64,000 nucleotides of DNA, taken from Flavobacteriales bacterium UBA6693. GTDB taxonomy: Bacteria; Bacteroidota; Bacteroidia; Flavobacteriales; Weeksellaceae. This document shows positions 18,001 to 24,240 of the stretch, piece by piece. Made by a program: the position numbers and the translations under genes. Numbering within the stretch: position 1 is the stretch's first letter; each line of letters begins with the position of its first letter. Under the pieces are notes generated by a model that had not been told where the DNA came from, ran no database searches, and saw only the letters and a program-made list of their open reading frames with translations. Location: assembly GCA_002454815.1 (NCBI GenBank), contig DKJL01000007.1, forward strand, positions 62,001-126,000, written 5' to 3'.

Positions 18001-18077
18001 GAAGCCTTCTGCACCAAATCTTCGATGGAAATAGTGCCGTAGCGCAGGCTGTGGAAAGAATGGCAGTTGAGGTACAT
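15015..18077 (-). CDS. dnaE2: DNA polymerase III alpha subunit, DnaE2/ImuC-like error-prone type
   Basis: C-family polymerase of 1020 residues. The N-terminal PHP domain reads NCHSFHSLRYGT.. then ALALTDINTV. The palm carries the catalytic triad region HVGRGSGANSIVSYCLGIT and PPDFDIDWSW, whose aspartates bind the metals. The fingers include YGIMVYQEDVI and GYSFCKAHSASYA, and a helix-hairpin-helix plus OB region closes the protein. It is shorter than the replicative DnaE of Bacteroidota and sits beside a Y-family polymerase and a LexA-like repressor. This is the hallmark of the damage-induced mutagenesis cassette, in which DnaE2 extends lesions that the Y-family partner bypasses. It starts 66 nt after the dinB stop, on the same strand. 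Confidence 0.88.
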   Translation of the reverse strand: MYLNCHSFHSLRYGTISIEDLVQKASGLGVAALALTDINTVTGIYEFYKLCKIHQVKPVVGVDIRTGNEQLYITIAQNPAGVAAINRMITAHNLEHLPFPKQSPKLEDTFIIYPFSNVPETLQENEFIGIRPEELNFLVRKEWKKLLHKMVVLQPITFSSKQEYNLHRILRAIDNNILVSKLTERETSQKSEVLKPAFEVLKHYKNYPQIIENTEKIFQSSHFEFDFSTPKNKKHFTPTATSDSELLTKLAWEGFKKRYPENHPTAKARVERELKVIDELNFCGYFLITWDIVRYSISRGFMHVGRGSGANSIVSYCLGITDICPIELDLYFERFLNLNRKSPPDFDIDWSWRERDEILRYIFDKYGKDHVAFCGTNVEFKYRSIFREVGKAFGLPKEELDALATKPMETHDDNRIVKLVHRYGKLLEKFPNQRSMHSCGILISEEPITNYTALEMPPKGFPIVQWDMHTAEDIGLEKFDILSQRGLGTIEEAVQLIKKNRNIEVDIRDTTISKDEQTANEYLAKGKTLGCFYIESPAMRGLLRRLKCDNYKTLVAASSIIRPGVAQSGMMREYIFRHNNPDQFEYFHPVFEQQLGETYGIMVYQEDVIKIALHYGGVSAAEGDILRRAMSGKTRSKKELQKVKDTFFESCRKKGHPEQLSQEVYRQIESFAGYSFCKAHSASYAVESYQSLYLKVHFPIEFMVAAINNGGGFYRTEVYVHECRMAGGKIHNPCVNRSLFETTVYGDEVFLGFMHIEKLESRLAQFICTEREKDGNFSSLENFIRRIPIGVETLQILIFVGAFRFTGKQKNELLIEARMIMVDFKPQHRLPSFFEEDVNRNYELPLLRRDHFEDAFDEIEILGFAVSCSPFDLLQTKFRGKVMAKDLLKFHKKQVKMLAYLISRKHVPTKKGTMYFGTWIDAEGDYFDTAHFPDNLQQYPFQGGGCYLLLGQVEVDFHFPTLTILKMAKMPFIPDPRYALDKEKAYEVHQKINEDVSMTWRAPYPQEHEIGLPRMKMKEL

Positions 18078-18143
18078 GGAACAGATGCTTACAGTGAGAG
18101 GTATTTTTAATGATAAAATAAAGAATAAATAGAACCGGCTCCT

Positions 18144-19283
18144 TCAAAAAAAACCTGAGGCCCGACTTACCGCCGTGGCTCCAAATCGTTTTTTGATCTT
18201 ATCCATCGACTGATAAAGATTCATGAGTTCTTCGGTATCCTCAAAAAGATTCATCTGATGACAACCGTGCGTTAACCCGGAAAACTTTACACCGATCAGC
18301 CGCAGGCGCATTCTGCGCGTGTAAAGTTTGGTGAAAAGTTCCATCGCGTATTTCAGCAGCGTGTGATCCACTGTGGTGGCAGCAATGCGGCACTGGCGGG
18401 TTTCCGTATCGAAATTGGCGTACCGGATCTTCACCGTAATCGTGGAAGTGAGCAGTTTTTCCTGTCGCAACTGAAAAGCCAGCTGTTCTACCATGCCCGA
18501 AATCAACGAGCGCATGGCCTGAGTATCGATCGTATCCTCATTAAAAGTATGTTCTTTGGAAATCGATTTTTTTTCAGCATAAGGAATTACGGGTGTTTCG
18601 TCGATGCCATTGGCTTTTTTCCAGAGCTCGGTACCGTTTTTACCGATCATCTGCTGCAGCACTTCCACAGGCATTTCCGAAAGAGTCCGGATGGTGCGGA
18701 TGCCGATGCGCGAGAGCAGCCGGAAAGTGGTGTCGCCCACCATGGGGATTTTGCGCACGGACAGCGGATTGAGAAAGGGCTGCACGTCTGCGGAGGAAAT
18801 CTCTAGCCGTCCGATAGGCTTGGCCTCACTGGTGCCGATTTTTGAGACGGTTTTGTTGGTGGAGAGCGTAAAGCTGATGGGCAGGCCGGTTTCCCTGGTA
18901 ATGGTTTCGGCAATTTCGGTGGTCCATTGGTAACATCCAAAGAAACGGTCCATGCCGGAGAGATCCAGATAAAATTCGTCGATGCTGGCTTTTTCCAGTA
19001 CGGGGGCCTTTTCTGCAATGATTTCTGTTACGCTGCGCGACTGTTTTGAAAACAGATCATAATCTCCCTTTACCACCCGGGCTTCAGGGCAAAGTTTTAG
19101 CGCCATTCTGATGGGCATGGCCGAGCGTACGCCAAATTTCCGGGCTTCATAACTGCACGAAGCCACGACGCCACGCTCGCCGCCGCCCACGATTACGGGC
19201 ACGTTATTCAGCGCCGAATGCTCCAGGCGAACACACGAAACAAAAAAGGTGTCCAGGTCCATATGTACAATTGCTCTTTGCAT
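18144..19283 (-). CDS. dinB: Y-family DNA polymerase (DinB/ImuB-like)
   Basis: Translesion polymerase of 379 residues. Catalytic carboxylates lie in HMDLDTFF (residues about 7-14) and ASIDEFYLD (about 100). The little-finger domain follows the HhH segment (VRKIPMVGDTTFRLL). A clamp-binding motif QMNLF is visible near the C-terminus (HQMNLFEDTEE). Because the catalytic residues are complete, it is an active polymerase, unlike typical ImuB proteins, which have lost them. It is the first gene of the minus-strand unit with dnaE2, divergent from the XRE-S24 repressor, whose operator lies in the shared 62-nt gap. The -7 box TAACTTTG sits 5 nt before the ATG. Confidence 0.93.
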   Translation of the reverse strand: MQRAIVHMDLDTFFVSCVRLEHSALNNVPVIVGGGERGVVASCSYEARKFGVRSAMPIRMALKLCPEARVVKGDYDLFSKQSRSVTEIIAEKAPVLEKASIDEFYLDLSGMDRFFGCYQWTTEIAETITRETGLPISFTLSTNKTVSKIGTSEAKPIGRLEISSADVQPFLNPLSVRKIPMVGDTTFRLLSRIGIRTIRTLSEMPVEVLQQMIGKNGTELWKKANGIDETPVIPYAEKKSISKEHTFNEDTIDTQAMRSLISGMVEQLAFQLRQEKLLTSTITVKIRYANFDTETRQCRIAATTVDHTLLKYAMELFTKLYTRRMRLRLIGVKFSGLTHGCHQMNLFEDTEELMNLYQSMDKIKKRFGATAVSRASGFF

Positions 19284-19288
19284 GTCGA

Positions 19289-19296
19289 CAAAGTTA
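19289..19296 (-). promoter_or_regulatory. -7 box of dinB, near-leaderless
   Basis: The minus strand reads TAACTTTG, an exact -7 box 5 nt before the dinB ATG. No TTG is found at the expected -33 distance, so activity may be weak or depend on relief of repression. Confidence 0.55.
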
Positions 19297-19297
19297 G

Positions 19298-19327
19298 TTG
19301 CGGTTTATAACTTTTTCATTACTTTTG
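19298..19327 (+). promoter_or_regulatory. Promoter of the XRE-S24 repressor gene
   Basis: TTG (19298-19300), 19 nt and TACTTTTG (19320-19327) match the flavobacterial consensus in full. The box lies between the two arms of an inverted repeat. Confidence 0.7.
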
Positions 19328-19336
19328 GAGTTATAA
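19305..19336. promoter_or_regulatory. Candidate operator: TTATAACT-N16-AGTTATAA
   Basis: A perfect 8-bp inverted repeat, arms 19305-19312 and 19329-19336, brackets the -7 box of the repressor gene in the divergent dinB/XRE gap. Its position fits autoregulation and repression of the polymerase unit by the LexA-like product. Confidence 0.5.
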
Positions 19337-19345
19337 TCTGTAACA

Positions 19346-20146
19346 ATGTCTTTATTCTCTGATAATCTGCGTTTTCTGCGCGACCGCCAGGAGGTTTCGC
19401 AGCAAAAGGTGGCCGACAGCCTGAGCATCACGCGTGGCCGCTATGTAAAATATGAAGACGGCAGCTCCGAGCCGCCCATCGAAATCATGCTTCGTATCTC
19501 GAAGTATTTCCACGTCAGCATCGATTTGCTGGTGAGTGTGGACATTAGAAAATATCCTGTGGACAATCTGCTGGCTTTGCCTGATAACCGCATTCTCTTT
19601 CCCGTGACGGTGGACGAAACGGGCGAAAATAAAATTGAAATCGTGCCCCAAAAGGCGCAGATGGGCTACCTCGCAGGCTACACCGATCCCGAATATATCG
19701 AAGGATTGCAGACGCTGTCCCTACCGTTTCTGCGTAATGGCAAGTACCGCGCATTCCCGGCCAGTGGCGACTCCATGCCGCCCTATACCGACGGAACTTA
19801 TATTGTAGGGAAATATGTGGAAAGCCGCGAGCACTTGAAAGCGGGGAGGACGTATGTCTTTATCACCCATGAAGGGATCGCTTATAAACGCTACGCGAAA
19901 CAGAACAAAAACAGTACACTGGTGGGTTCGGATAACACCTTCTACGAACCTTACGAAATCCAGTGGGATGAAGTGCTGGAAATTTGGGAGTTTGCCTGCA
20001 GCATCAACACTCGGGAAGTGCATGTTTCCGAAACAGTACCTCCGGAAATCAAAGGGCTTTTTCTGGGCATCAAAAAAGACCTTCGGGAACTGAATCAGAA
20101 AGTTTCGACGATGACCAACAGTGATTCCAATAATGTAGTCCTTTAA
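19346..20146 (+). CDS. XRE-S24 (LexA-like) autocleaving transcriptional repressor
   Basis: A 266-residue regulator. The N-terminal XRE helix-turn-helix is at about residues 7-60 (LRFLRDRQEVSQQKVADSLS, ITRGRYVKYEDG). A linker holds the likely Ala-Gly cleavage site (GYLAGYTDP, about residue 111). The C-terminal S24 peptidase domain has the nucleophile Ser in ASGDSMPPY (about 148) and the general-base Lys in GIAYKRYAK (about 187). This is the LexA/UmuD/CI autoproteolysis arrangement. It is divergent from dinB-dnaE2, so its likely role is to repress that cassette until RecA filaments trigger self-cleavage. RecA dependence is inferred from the family. Confidence 0.9.
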   Translation: MSLFSDNLRFLRDRQEVSQQKVADSLSITRGRYVKYEDGSSEPPIEIMLRISKYFHVSIDLLVSVDIRKYPVDNLLALPDNRILFPVTVDETGENKIEIVPQKAQMGYLAGYTDPEYIEGLQTLSLPFLRNGKYRAFPASGDSMPPYTDGTYIVGKYVESREHLKAGRTYVFITHEGIAYKRYAKQNKNSTLVGSDNTFYEPYEIQWDEVLEIWEFACSINTREVHVSETVPPEIKGLFLGIKKDLRELNQKVSTMTNSDSNNVVL

Positions 20147-20167
20147 TAACAAGAAACATTAACCACA

Positions 20168-20632
20168 ATGGACACTAATTTAATTCAAATCCGGGAATAT
20201 GAGCCAAGTGTCAAAAGTGAAATTATCAACTTAATACGCCTAAATAGCCCGAAATATTTCGCAGTTGACGAAGAGAGGGATTTAGATCAATATCTGGAAA
20301 CGGAAAGAGAATTATATTATGTTTTACTTTTTGACCAAAAAATAGTTGGCAGTGGCGGAATTAATTTTGAAAATAATACAACCGCAGCAAAAATAAGTTG
20401 GGACCTTTTTCATCCGGATTATCAGGGCAAATCTTTGGGTACAATACTGCTGAAATACCGTCTTGACCTCCTTAATTCCATAGATACTGTTCAGAAAATT
20501 ACCGTCAGAACTTCACAGCTGGTGTACAGATTTTATGAAAAACAAGGTTTCGAATTATTTGAAATAAAAAAGAATTACTGGGCAGAAGGCCTCGATCTCT
20601 ACCATATGGACTATCAGCCTGCCCCCGAATAA
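20168..20632 (+). CDS. GNAT family N-acetyltransferase
   Basis: A 154-residue acetyl-CoA-dependent acyltransferase. The GNAT motif A is visible as WDLFHPDYQGKSLGTILLKYRLDLL (Q/G-x-x-G/A pattern at YQGKSLG), followed by FYEKQGFELFEI, the usual motif B ending. The N-terminal strand-helix (IREYEPSVKSEIINLIR) is typical. The substrate is unknown. It starts 21 nt after the XRE-S24 stop and may be read through from it. No damage-response role is implied by sequence. Confidence 0.87.
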   Translation: MDTNLIQIREYEPSVKSEIINLIRLNSPKYFAVDEERDLDQYLETERELYYVLLFDQKIVGSGGINFENNTTAAKISWDLFHPDYQGKSLGTILLKYRLDLLNSIDTVQKITVRTSQLVYRFYEKQGFELFEIKKNYWAEGLDLYHMDYQPAPE

Positions 20633-20707
20633 AACACTCCGTTCAAATAAAAATTGAAACAAAATATCCCGGTTGATGGATTAAATATAATTTTAAAGAA
20701 AAACACC

Positions 20708-21085
20708 ATGGAAAATGCTGACAATGAAAAAATAATCCAAACGTATTTTGATTATTTCAATCAACACGAATGGGAAAAAATGGCCACGCTGTACTCCGAC
20801 ACCGCCGATTTTAAAGATCCTTCACTGGGAACAGAAATCGTGAAACAAACGCGGCAGCAGATTATCGATAAATACAGCCAGCTCAACCAGGTTTTTCTGG
20901 ATTTGCGCGATGAGGTTGTAGAAGTGTATATTTCTGGAGATCAGCACATTATCGTCGAATTTATTTCCACCGGCACCGCAGCAGACGGCTCAGCATTCGC
21001 GTTGCCGATCTGTACCATTTTTACCATTGAGCATGGCAGCATTACCAAAGATTTCTCTTACTACGATAATTTTGAGGAAGAATAA
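20708..21085 (+). CDS. SnoaL-like / NTF2-fold protein
   Basis: A 125-residue cone-shaped alpha+beta barrel protein of the SnoaL/NTF2 superfamily. The pattern is an N-terminal helix with YFDYFNQHEWEKMATLYS, then DFKDPSLG, a long helix, and beta strands (DQHIIVEFISTGTAADGS, LPICTIFTIEHGSI). Members are small isomerases, hydrolases or ligand-binding proteins, and the substrate cannot be told. The ATG at 20708 is chosen over an upstream non-ATG start because the family begins at MENADNEKI. Confidence 0.8.
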   Translation: MENADNEKIIQTYFDYFNQHEWEKMATLYSDTADFKDPSLGTEIVKQTRQQIIDKYSQLNQVFLDLRDEVVEVYISGDQHIIVEFISTGTAADGSAFALPICTIFTIEHGSITKDFSYYDNFEEE

Positions 21086-21217
21086 AAGCCAGGAAAATAA
21101 AATTTTATCCTACCGGGAACGCACGTTTTTTCCATAAAAAACTCGATCTCACGGCTTGGCCAGATCGAATTCTTGTTTATTTTCGGGTTAGCGATAAAGA
21201 CAAACTTTATTTTCTCC

Positions 21218-21316
21218 TTACCGGGTGCGGCCTTTGCCCGTAATTTTCTTCATAATGTAACCCAATACAAGCGGTGCCACATACACCATCAGTCTTCTCA
21301 TTAGTGAACGTCTCAT
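21218..21316 (-). CDS. Possible 32-residue membrane peptide
   Basis: ATG at 21316 to TAA at 21218 encodes MRRSLMRRLMVYVAPLVLGY followed by IMKKITGKGRTR. Positive residues flank one short hydrophobic helix (VYVAPLVLGYIM), the pattern of small single-pass inner-membrane proteins. No homologue can be named. It lies in a gene-poor stretch, so it could also be chance. Confidence 0.4.
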   Translation of the reverse strand: MRRSLMRRLMVYVAPLVLGYIMKKITGKGRTR

Positions 21317-21464
21317 AATTTTATTTTTTATAGAATTGGTTTTGCAATTGTCAGACCACAAAAAAATGCATCAAAAAAATTCCGCAATATTTCACTTAAA
21401 ATGGTTCTGTTTTTTTTTAAAACCTTGCGGCTTTTCGCCTCCATACTTTGAAATGTGATTTATT

Positions 21465-21555
21465 CGGGCGCACATTTCCGCCTTCCGCTCCCGCTTTTTT
21501 TGCGCCACTGCGTTCAGCAAAAAAGAGCTCCGCTCAAGTCGGGGCGCGGGTAGCT
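21465..21555 (+). repeat. GC-rich intergenic repeat, copy B
   Basis: It begins CGGGCGCACATTTCCG, closely matching copy C (GGGCGCACATTTCCGG), and ends GTCGGGGCGCGGGT, also shared with C. An internal stem TTTTTTGC/GCAAAAAA (about 21495-21523) is typical of the larger members of such families. Confidence 0.6.
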
Positions 21556-21942
21556 ATAAACAAGATCTTATGTTTTTTATCGTAGCGAAGCTTCGTGCCG
21601 CAGCAAACGCGTACCAACTTTGTCAAAATTCGAAACTTTAATAAATAGGTAAATGTTATATGTTTTCCGGAACAAAAATTTCTGTCGTACCAACCGCTGT
21701 GAGTGAGCACGATGAAATTGGAATAGTTGCGCCCGAACATTGCAAAATGTTTGGGGTTTTTATGCATCAGAAAATATAATTATTTCCGACTTTCCGCGCT
21801 CCCAACTCTGCCTGCCACTTGGTTTTTCTTTCCCTGCATTCCGATTTCCTCTGTGAGTACAGAACTTTGGTATTACCGTCCGAATTGTCCGTCAATAATA
21901 AAATATAATAGGGAAGGGGTGAGCGACATCAGTTTTATTTAA

Positions 21943-21973
21943 AAACAAAAAACCACCGGAAGTCCGGTGGTTT
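21943..21973 (-). terminator. Ancestral terminator of pnp (left of the inserted element)
   Basis: AACCACCGG (21951-21959), a 4-nt loop and CCGGTGGTT (21964-21972) form a perfect 9-bp stem, followed on the minus strand by a T-rich tract. It lies directly downstream of the left pnp 3' fragment. Confidence 0.8.
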
Positions 21974-21993
21974 CATTGTTATAATATCGGCTG

Positions 21994-22063
21994 ATTAAAA
22001 TCCTTCCGGCTTGTCATCAGTCGTATTTTCTCCTTCGTTCAGTGGCTTGAAAGTATCTTCGCC
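21994..22063 (-). repeat. Left copy of 70-bp direct repeat = displaced pnp 3' end
   Basis: Identical base for base to 25532-25601, which encodes the last 22 codons and stop of pnp. Upstream of it on the minus strand the sequence is unrelated to pnp, so this is a remnant left when the element inserted. It acts as the outer att-like half site. Confidence 0.95.
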
Positions 22064-22108
22064 AGTTTTATGTGTTTCTGTAAGTAGTCCGCCGAATGAC
22101 TTCAGTGC

Positions 22109-22197
22109 ACTTGCAAGTAATTTTATAAAAGCTATCCATCACTGTAAGCACAACCGTTTTTCAGCATAGATTTGAAAGGCCGCACAGCGTGATGGAT
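22109..22197. repeat. Palindrome and inverted repeat near the left end of the element
   Basis: ACTTGCAAGT at 22109-22118 is a perfect 10-bp palindrome. ATCCATCAC (22134-22142) and GTGATGGAT (22189-22197) are perfect 9-bp inverted arms 46 nt apart. They lie between the left direct repeat and the 3' end of the reverse transcriptase gene, in otherwise non-coding sequence. Confidence 0.55.
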
Positions 22198-22277
22198 TCG
22201 TACAATTACAAATGTATTTGATATTAAAGCGTAACAAGATATATTTTTACTAACATACAAACTTTAGCAATTTAAGT

Positions 22278-23894
22278 TTATTTTAAATGTTTATTAATGG
22301 CTGCAAAAACAATATGCTTTCTTTTTCGTAGTTGATGTTCAAAATCCTCTGTTTCAAATATTTCACAACACCTTCTAACATAACCGATATAATTTGAATT
22401 TTTTCGTTTAGATTTCACTTCTGAACTTATCATTGAATATTCTCCTCTTTCATTTAATTCTAATACTGACCTCCTTCTAAATTTTTGTTTGAGTTCTCCA
22501 GTTTCTGAATCTAATTCTCTTAATGGTCTATTGTATAGTTTTTTAATTTGATTAAGAAAGATTGCCTTCTTTTGGAAAGGATTATTTTCAATTCCCCTCT
22601 TAGCTCTATTCGCTCTACGCTTAACGATACTGACTAATCTTCTGTAATATTTAGCGAGATTAGTTGATTTAATTAAAACATTATAACCTCTAAATTCAAA
22701 ACCTAAATAAATTAATGGAGCACCAATTTTGTGAGATCCGTCATTATCTATTTTTATAGATGTTAATCTTTTTTCGCTGCGTTCGTTATATTCTATCTTG
22801 TCAAAAATAAAGGTTTCAGTTTTTGCAGTGCTGATTTCAACTTTACTCTCTTTAATAAGATTTTCAATGAAATTTTTTGTCGAAGCTATTTTATCAACAT
22901 CACAGATTACAACAATGTCATCAGAGTATCTTCTATAGTATGCGTTTTCTTTACTAACTAAAGTTTCGACAATTGTTTTGTCGAAGTCATATAAATAAAT
23001 ATTTGCCAACACCGCACTAATTGGTAATCCTTGCGGAATTCCGACTAATCGTTTTTCTTTGGATCTAAATGGATTTTTATAAACCTTTAATTTTCCTTGT
23101 TTTAGGTGACTTCTAAAATCCTCGTTTGATTCGAAGAAGCATTTATAACCTTTTTCTCTTCTAACTTTAGCCAACTTTTTTTCATCATATCCGGTTCTTC
23201 TGCCATCTTTTCTACGCGAAATTCTAAGATCATCTTTTAGAACATAACTAAAATTTGTACAGGACTTGAAAACATTATAATGATCTTCAGGAAGAATTTT
23301 TTCATCGATGATGAAAGACCATTTTTCTTTTAAAATTTTATGATTTAGGGATGAAAAGAAACCTTTGATATCAAAAGTCAGAACAGCAACTTTTTTATCA
23401 TTATAAGTCCTGCTTTCTATTTCATCAAAAACTTCTTTTGCAAAGTGGATTGTACTCTTTCCTTTATCAGAAGTTTCGTCAATTTTAATTTTTCTGTATG
23501 CCGTAGCACATTTGAAAAGCTCTGGATGTACAGAAAGTTTATATTCGTATTTTGAGTTTAGCAAATAGGCATAGTAGCCATAAATCAAAGCGTCATAATG
23601 GCTTGCATAATGCAATGGCCTTACCTTCGCAGTTTGCTCGGTTGAGCCACATTCTTTTAAGACATGTTTATGTGCCCTTTCATCAGTACTGTGCTTTTTC
23701 TCATCAGGTTTCTTATATTTTCTCTCTTTTATCAAACCATGAATTAGCGGATAGAAAGCATATTTCGCAATATATTCTTTATTTTCAATCTGCCTCTTAT
23801 AAGTCTGCCAATTTTCACCAATTTTTAAACTTGGAGAGAGATGTATGTACCCTTTCGACTTGAGCCAGTCTGGAATTTGATTGCAATTGTTCAT
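22278..23894 (-). CDS. Reverse transcriptase, probable defence-associated (DRT/UG-like)
   Basis: A 538-residue RNA-directed DNA polymerase. Visible motifs, in residue numbers from the ATG at 23894, are the fingers (YIAKYAFYPLIHGLIK), motif A FDIKGFF (about 174-180), motif B GIPQGLPISAVLANIYL (from about 285), motif C YSDD (323-326), motif D EISTAKTETF and motif E YLGFEFRG (about 396). The C-terminus is basic. There is no maturase X or HNH domain, so it is not a group II intron protein. The N-terminal pattern (KGYIHLSPSL...RPLHYASHYDALIYGYYAYLL) resembles single-gene defence RTs of the DRT2 type, but this is from memory. A retron RT is the main alternative. The ATG at 23948 would place 18 extra residues inside the leader's 3' stem, so 23894 is preferred. 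Confidence 0.85.
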   Translation of the reverse strand: MNNCNQIPDWLKSKGYIHLSPSLKIGENWQTYKRQIENKEYIAKYAFYPLIHGLIKERKYKKPDEKKHSTDERAHKHVLKECGSTEQTAKVRPLHYASHYDALIYGYYAYLLNSKYEYKLSVHPELFKCATAYRKIKIDETSDKGKSTIHFAKEVFDEIESRTYNDKKVAVLTFDIKGFFSSLNHKILKEKWSFIIDEKILPEDHYNVFKSCTNFSYVLKDDLRISRRKDGRRTGYDEKKLAKVRREKGYKCFFESNEDFRSHLKQGKLKVYKNPFRSKEKRLVGIPQGLPISAVLANIYLYDFDKTIVETLVSKENAYYRRYSDDIVVICDVDKIASTKNFIENLIKESKVEISTAKTETFIFDKIEYNERSEKRLTSIKIDNDGSHKIGAPLIYLGFEFRGYNVLIKSTNLAKYYRRLVSIVKRRANRAKRGIENNPFQKKAIFLNQIKKLYNRPLRELDSETGELKQKFRRRSVLELNERGEYSMISSEVKSKRKNSNYIGYVRRCCEIFETEDFEHQLRKRKHIVFAAINKHLK

Positions 23895-23902
23895 AAGAAA
23901 AA

Positions 23903-24190
23903 CTTGTGCATAAGTTCTAGCGATAACGATATTATATCTTACATACATCCTAAAGGATCGGACCAGTACCCAGTTGCTGAGTCATCGTTTATTTCGTAAA
24001 TTAATGGAAACTATAACCAAATCATTAACCCAATTTCATATGAGCATATTTATTGCTATATTCGCATCGATTCTGAGTACCTTGATAGAGGTTACCCTTT
24101 GTAAATCTCACGCCTGAATATCTACACATTCAGTAAGGCATAAAGCCATTCAGTCCTAACTAATTGTAAGAAATCAACTTTCTGCACAAG
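23903..24190 (-). ncRNA. Candidate RT-associated non-coding RNA
   Basis: A 288-nt leader of the RT transcript, starting just after a consensus promoter. Its ends pair: CTTGTGCA (minus strand, 24190-24183) with TGCACAAG (23910-23903), extended by AGTT/AACT across a small internal loop. Inside, GTACTCAG (24080-24073) can pair with CTGGGTAC (23973-23966) with one G-U, isolating 99 nt. Small hairpins occur at 24114-24133 (CTGAAT/ATTCAG) and 23948-23959 (ATCC/GGAT). ACTCAG occurs at both edges of the isolated segment, 96 nt apart. The plus strand between is open without stops. This resembles retron or DRT template RNAs; the exact class is inferred. Confidence 0.6.
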
Positions 24191-24195
24191 CCTAG

Positions 24196-24227
24196 CAAAT
24201 ATAACATTATAATTATTAGATTTACAA
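24196..24227 (-). promoter_or_regulatory. Promoter of the RT leader RNA
   Basis: On the minus strand TTG (24227-24225), 21 nt and TATATTTG (24203-24196) match the flavobacterial consensus. Transcription would start about at the 5' arm of the RNA's closing stem. Confidence 0.7.
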
Positions 24228-24240
24228 AACATAATTATAA

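Larger units (their letters stand above)
21086..21993. other. Gene-poor intergenic region
   Basis: About 900 nt with one possible miniature membrane protein (21218-21316, minus), one GC-rich repeat copy (21465-21555) and the ancestral pnp terminator (21943-21973). A 77-codon minus-strand frame at 21534-21767 has no recognisable features and is not called. The far right end joins the left copy of the 70-bp pnp repeat. Confidence 0.6.

Noticed and set aside
21534..21767. 77-codon minus-strand frame in the gene-poor region
   Set aside because: No motif, no promoter box, and it partly overlaps repeat copy B. Left uncalled.
22278..23948. Group II intron reverse transcriptase
   Set aside because: No domain V/VI-like RNA ends, no maturase X or HNH domain, and the gene sits upstream-linked to a separate structured leader inside pnp-end repeats.
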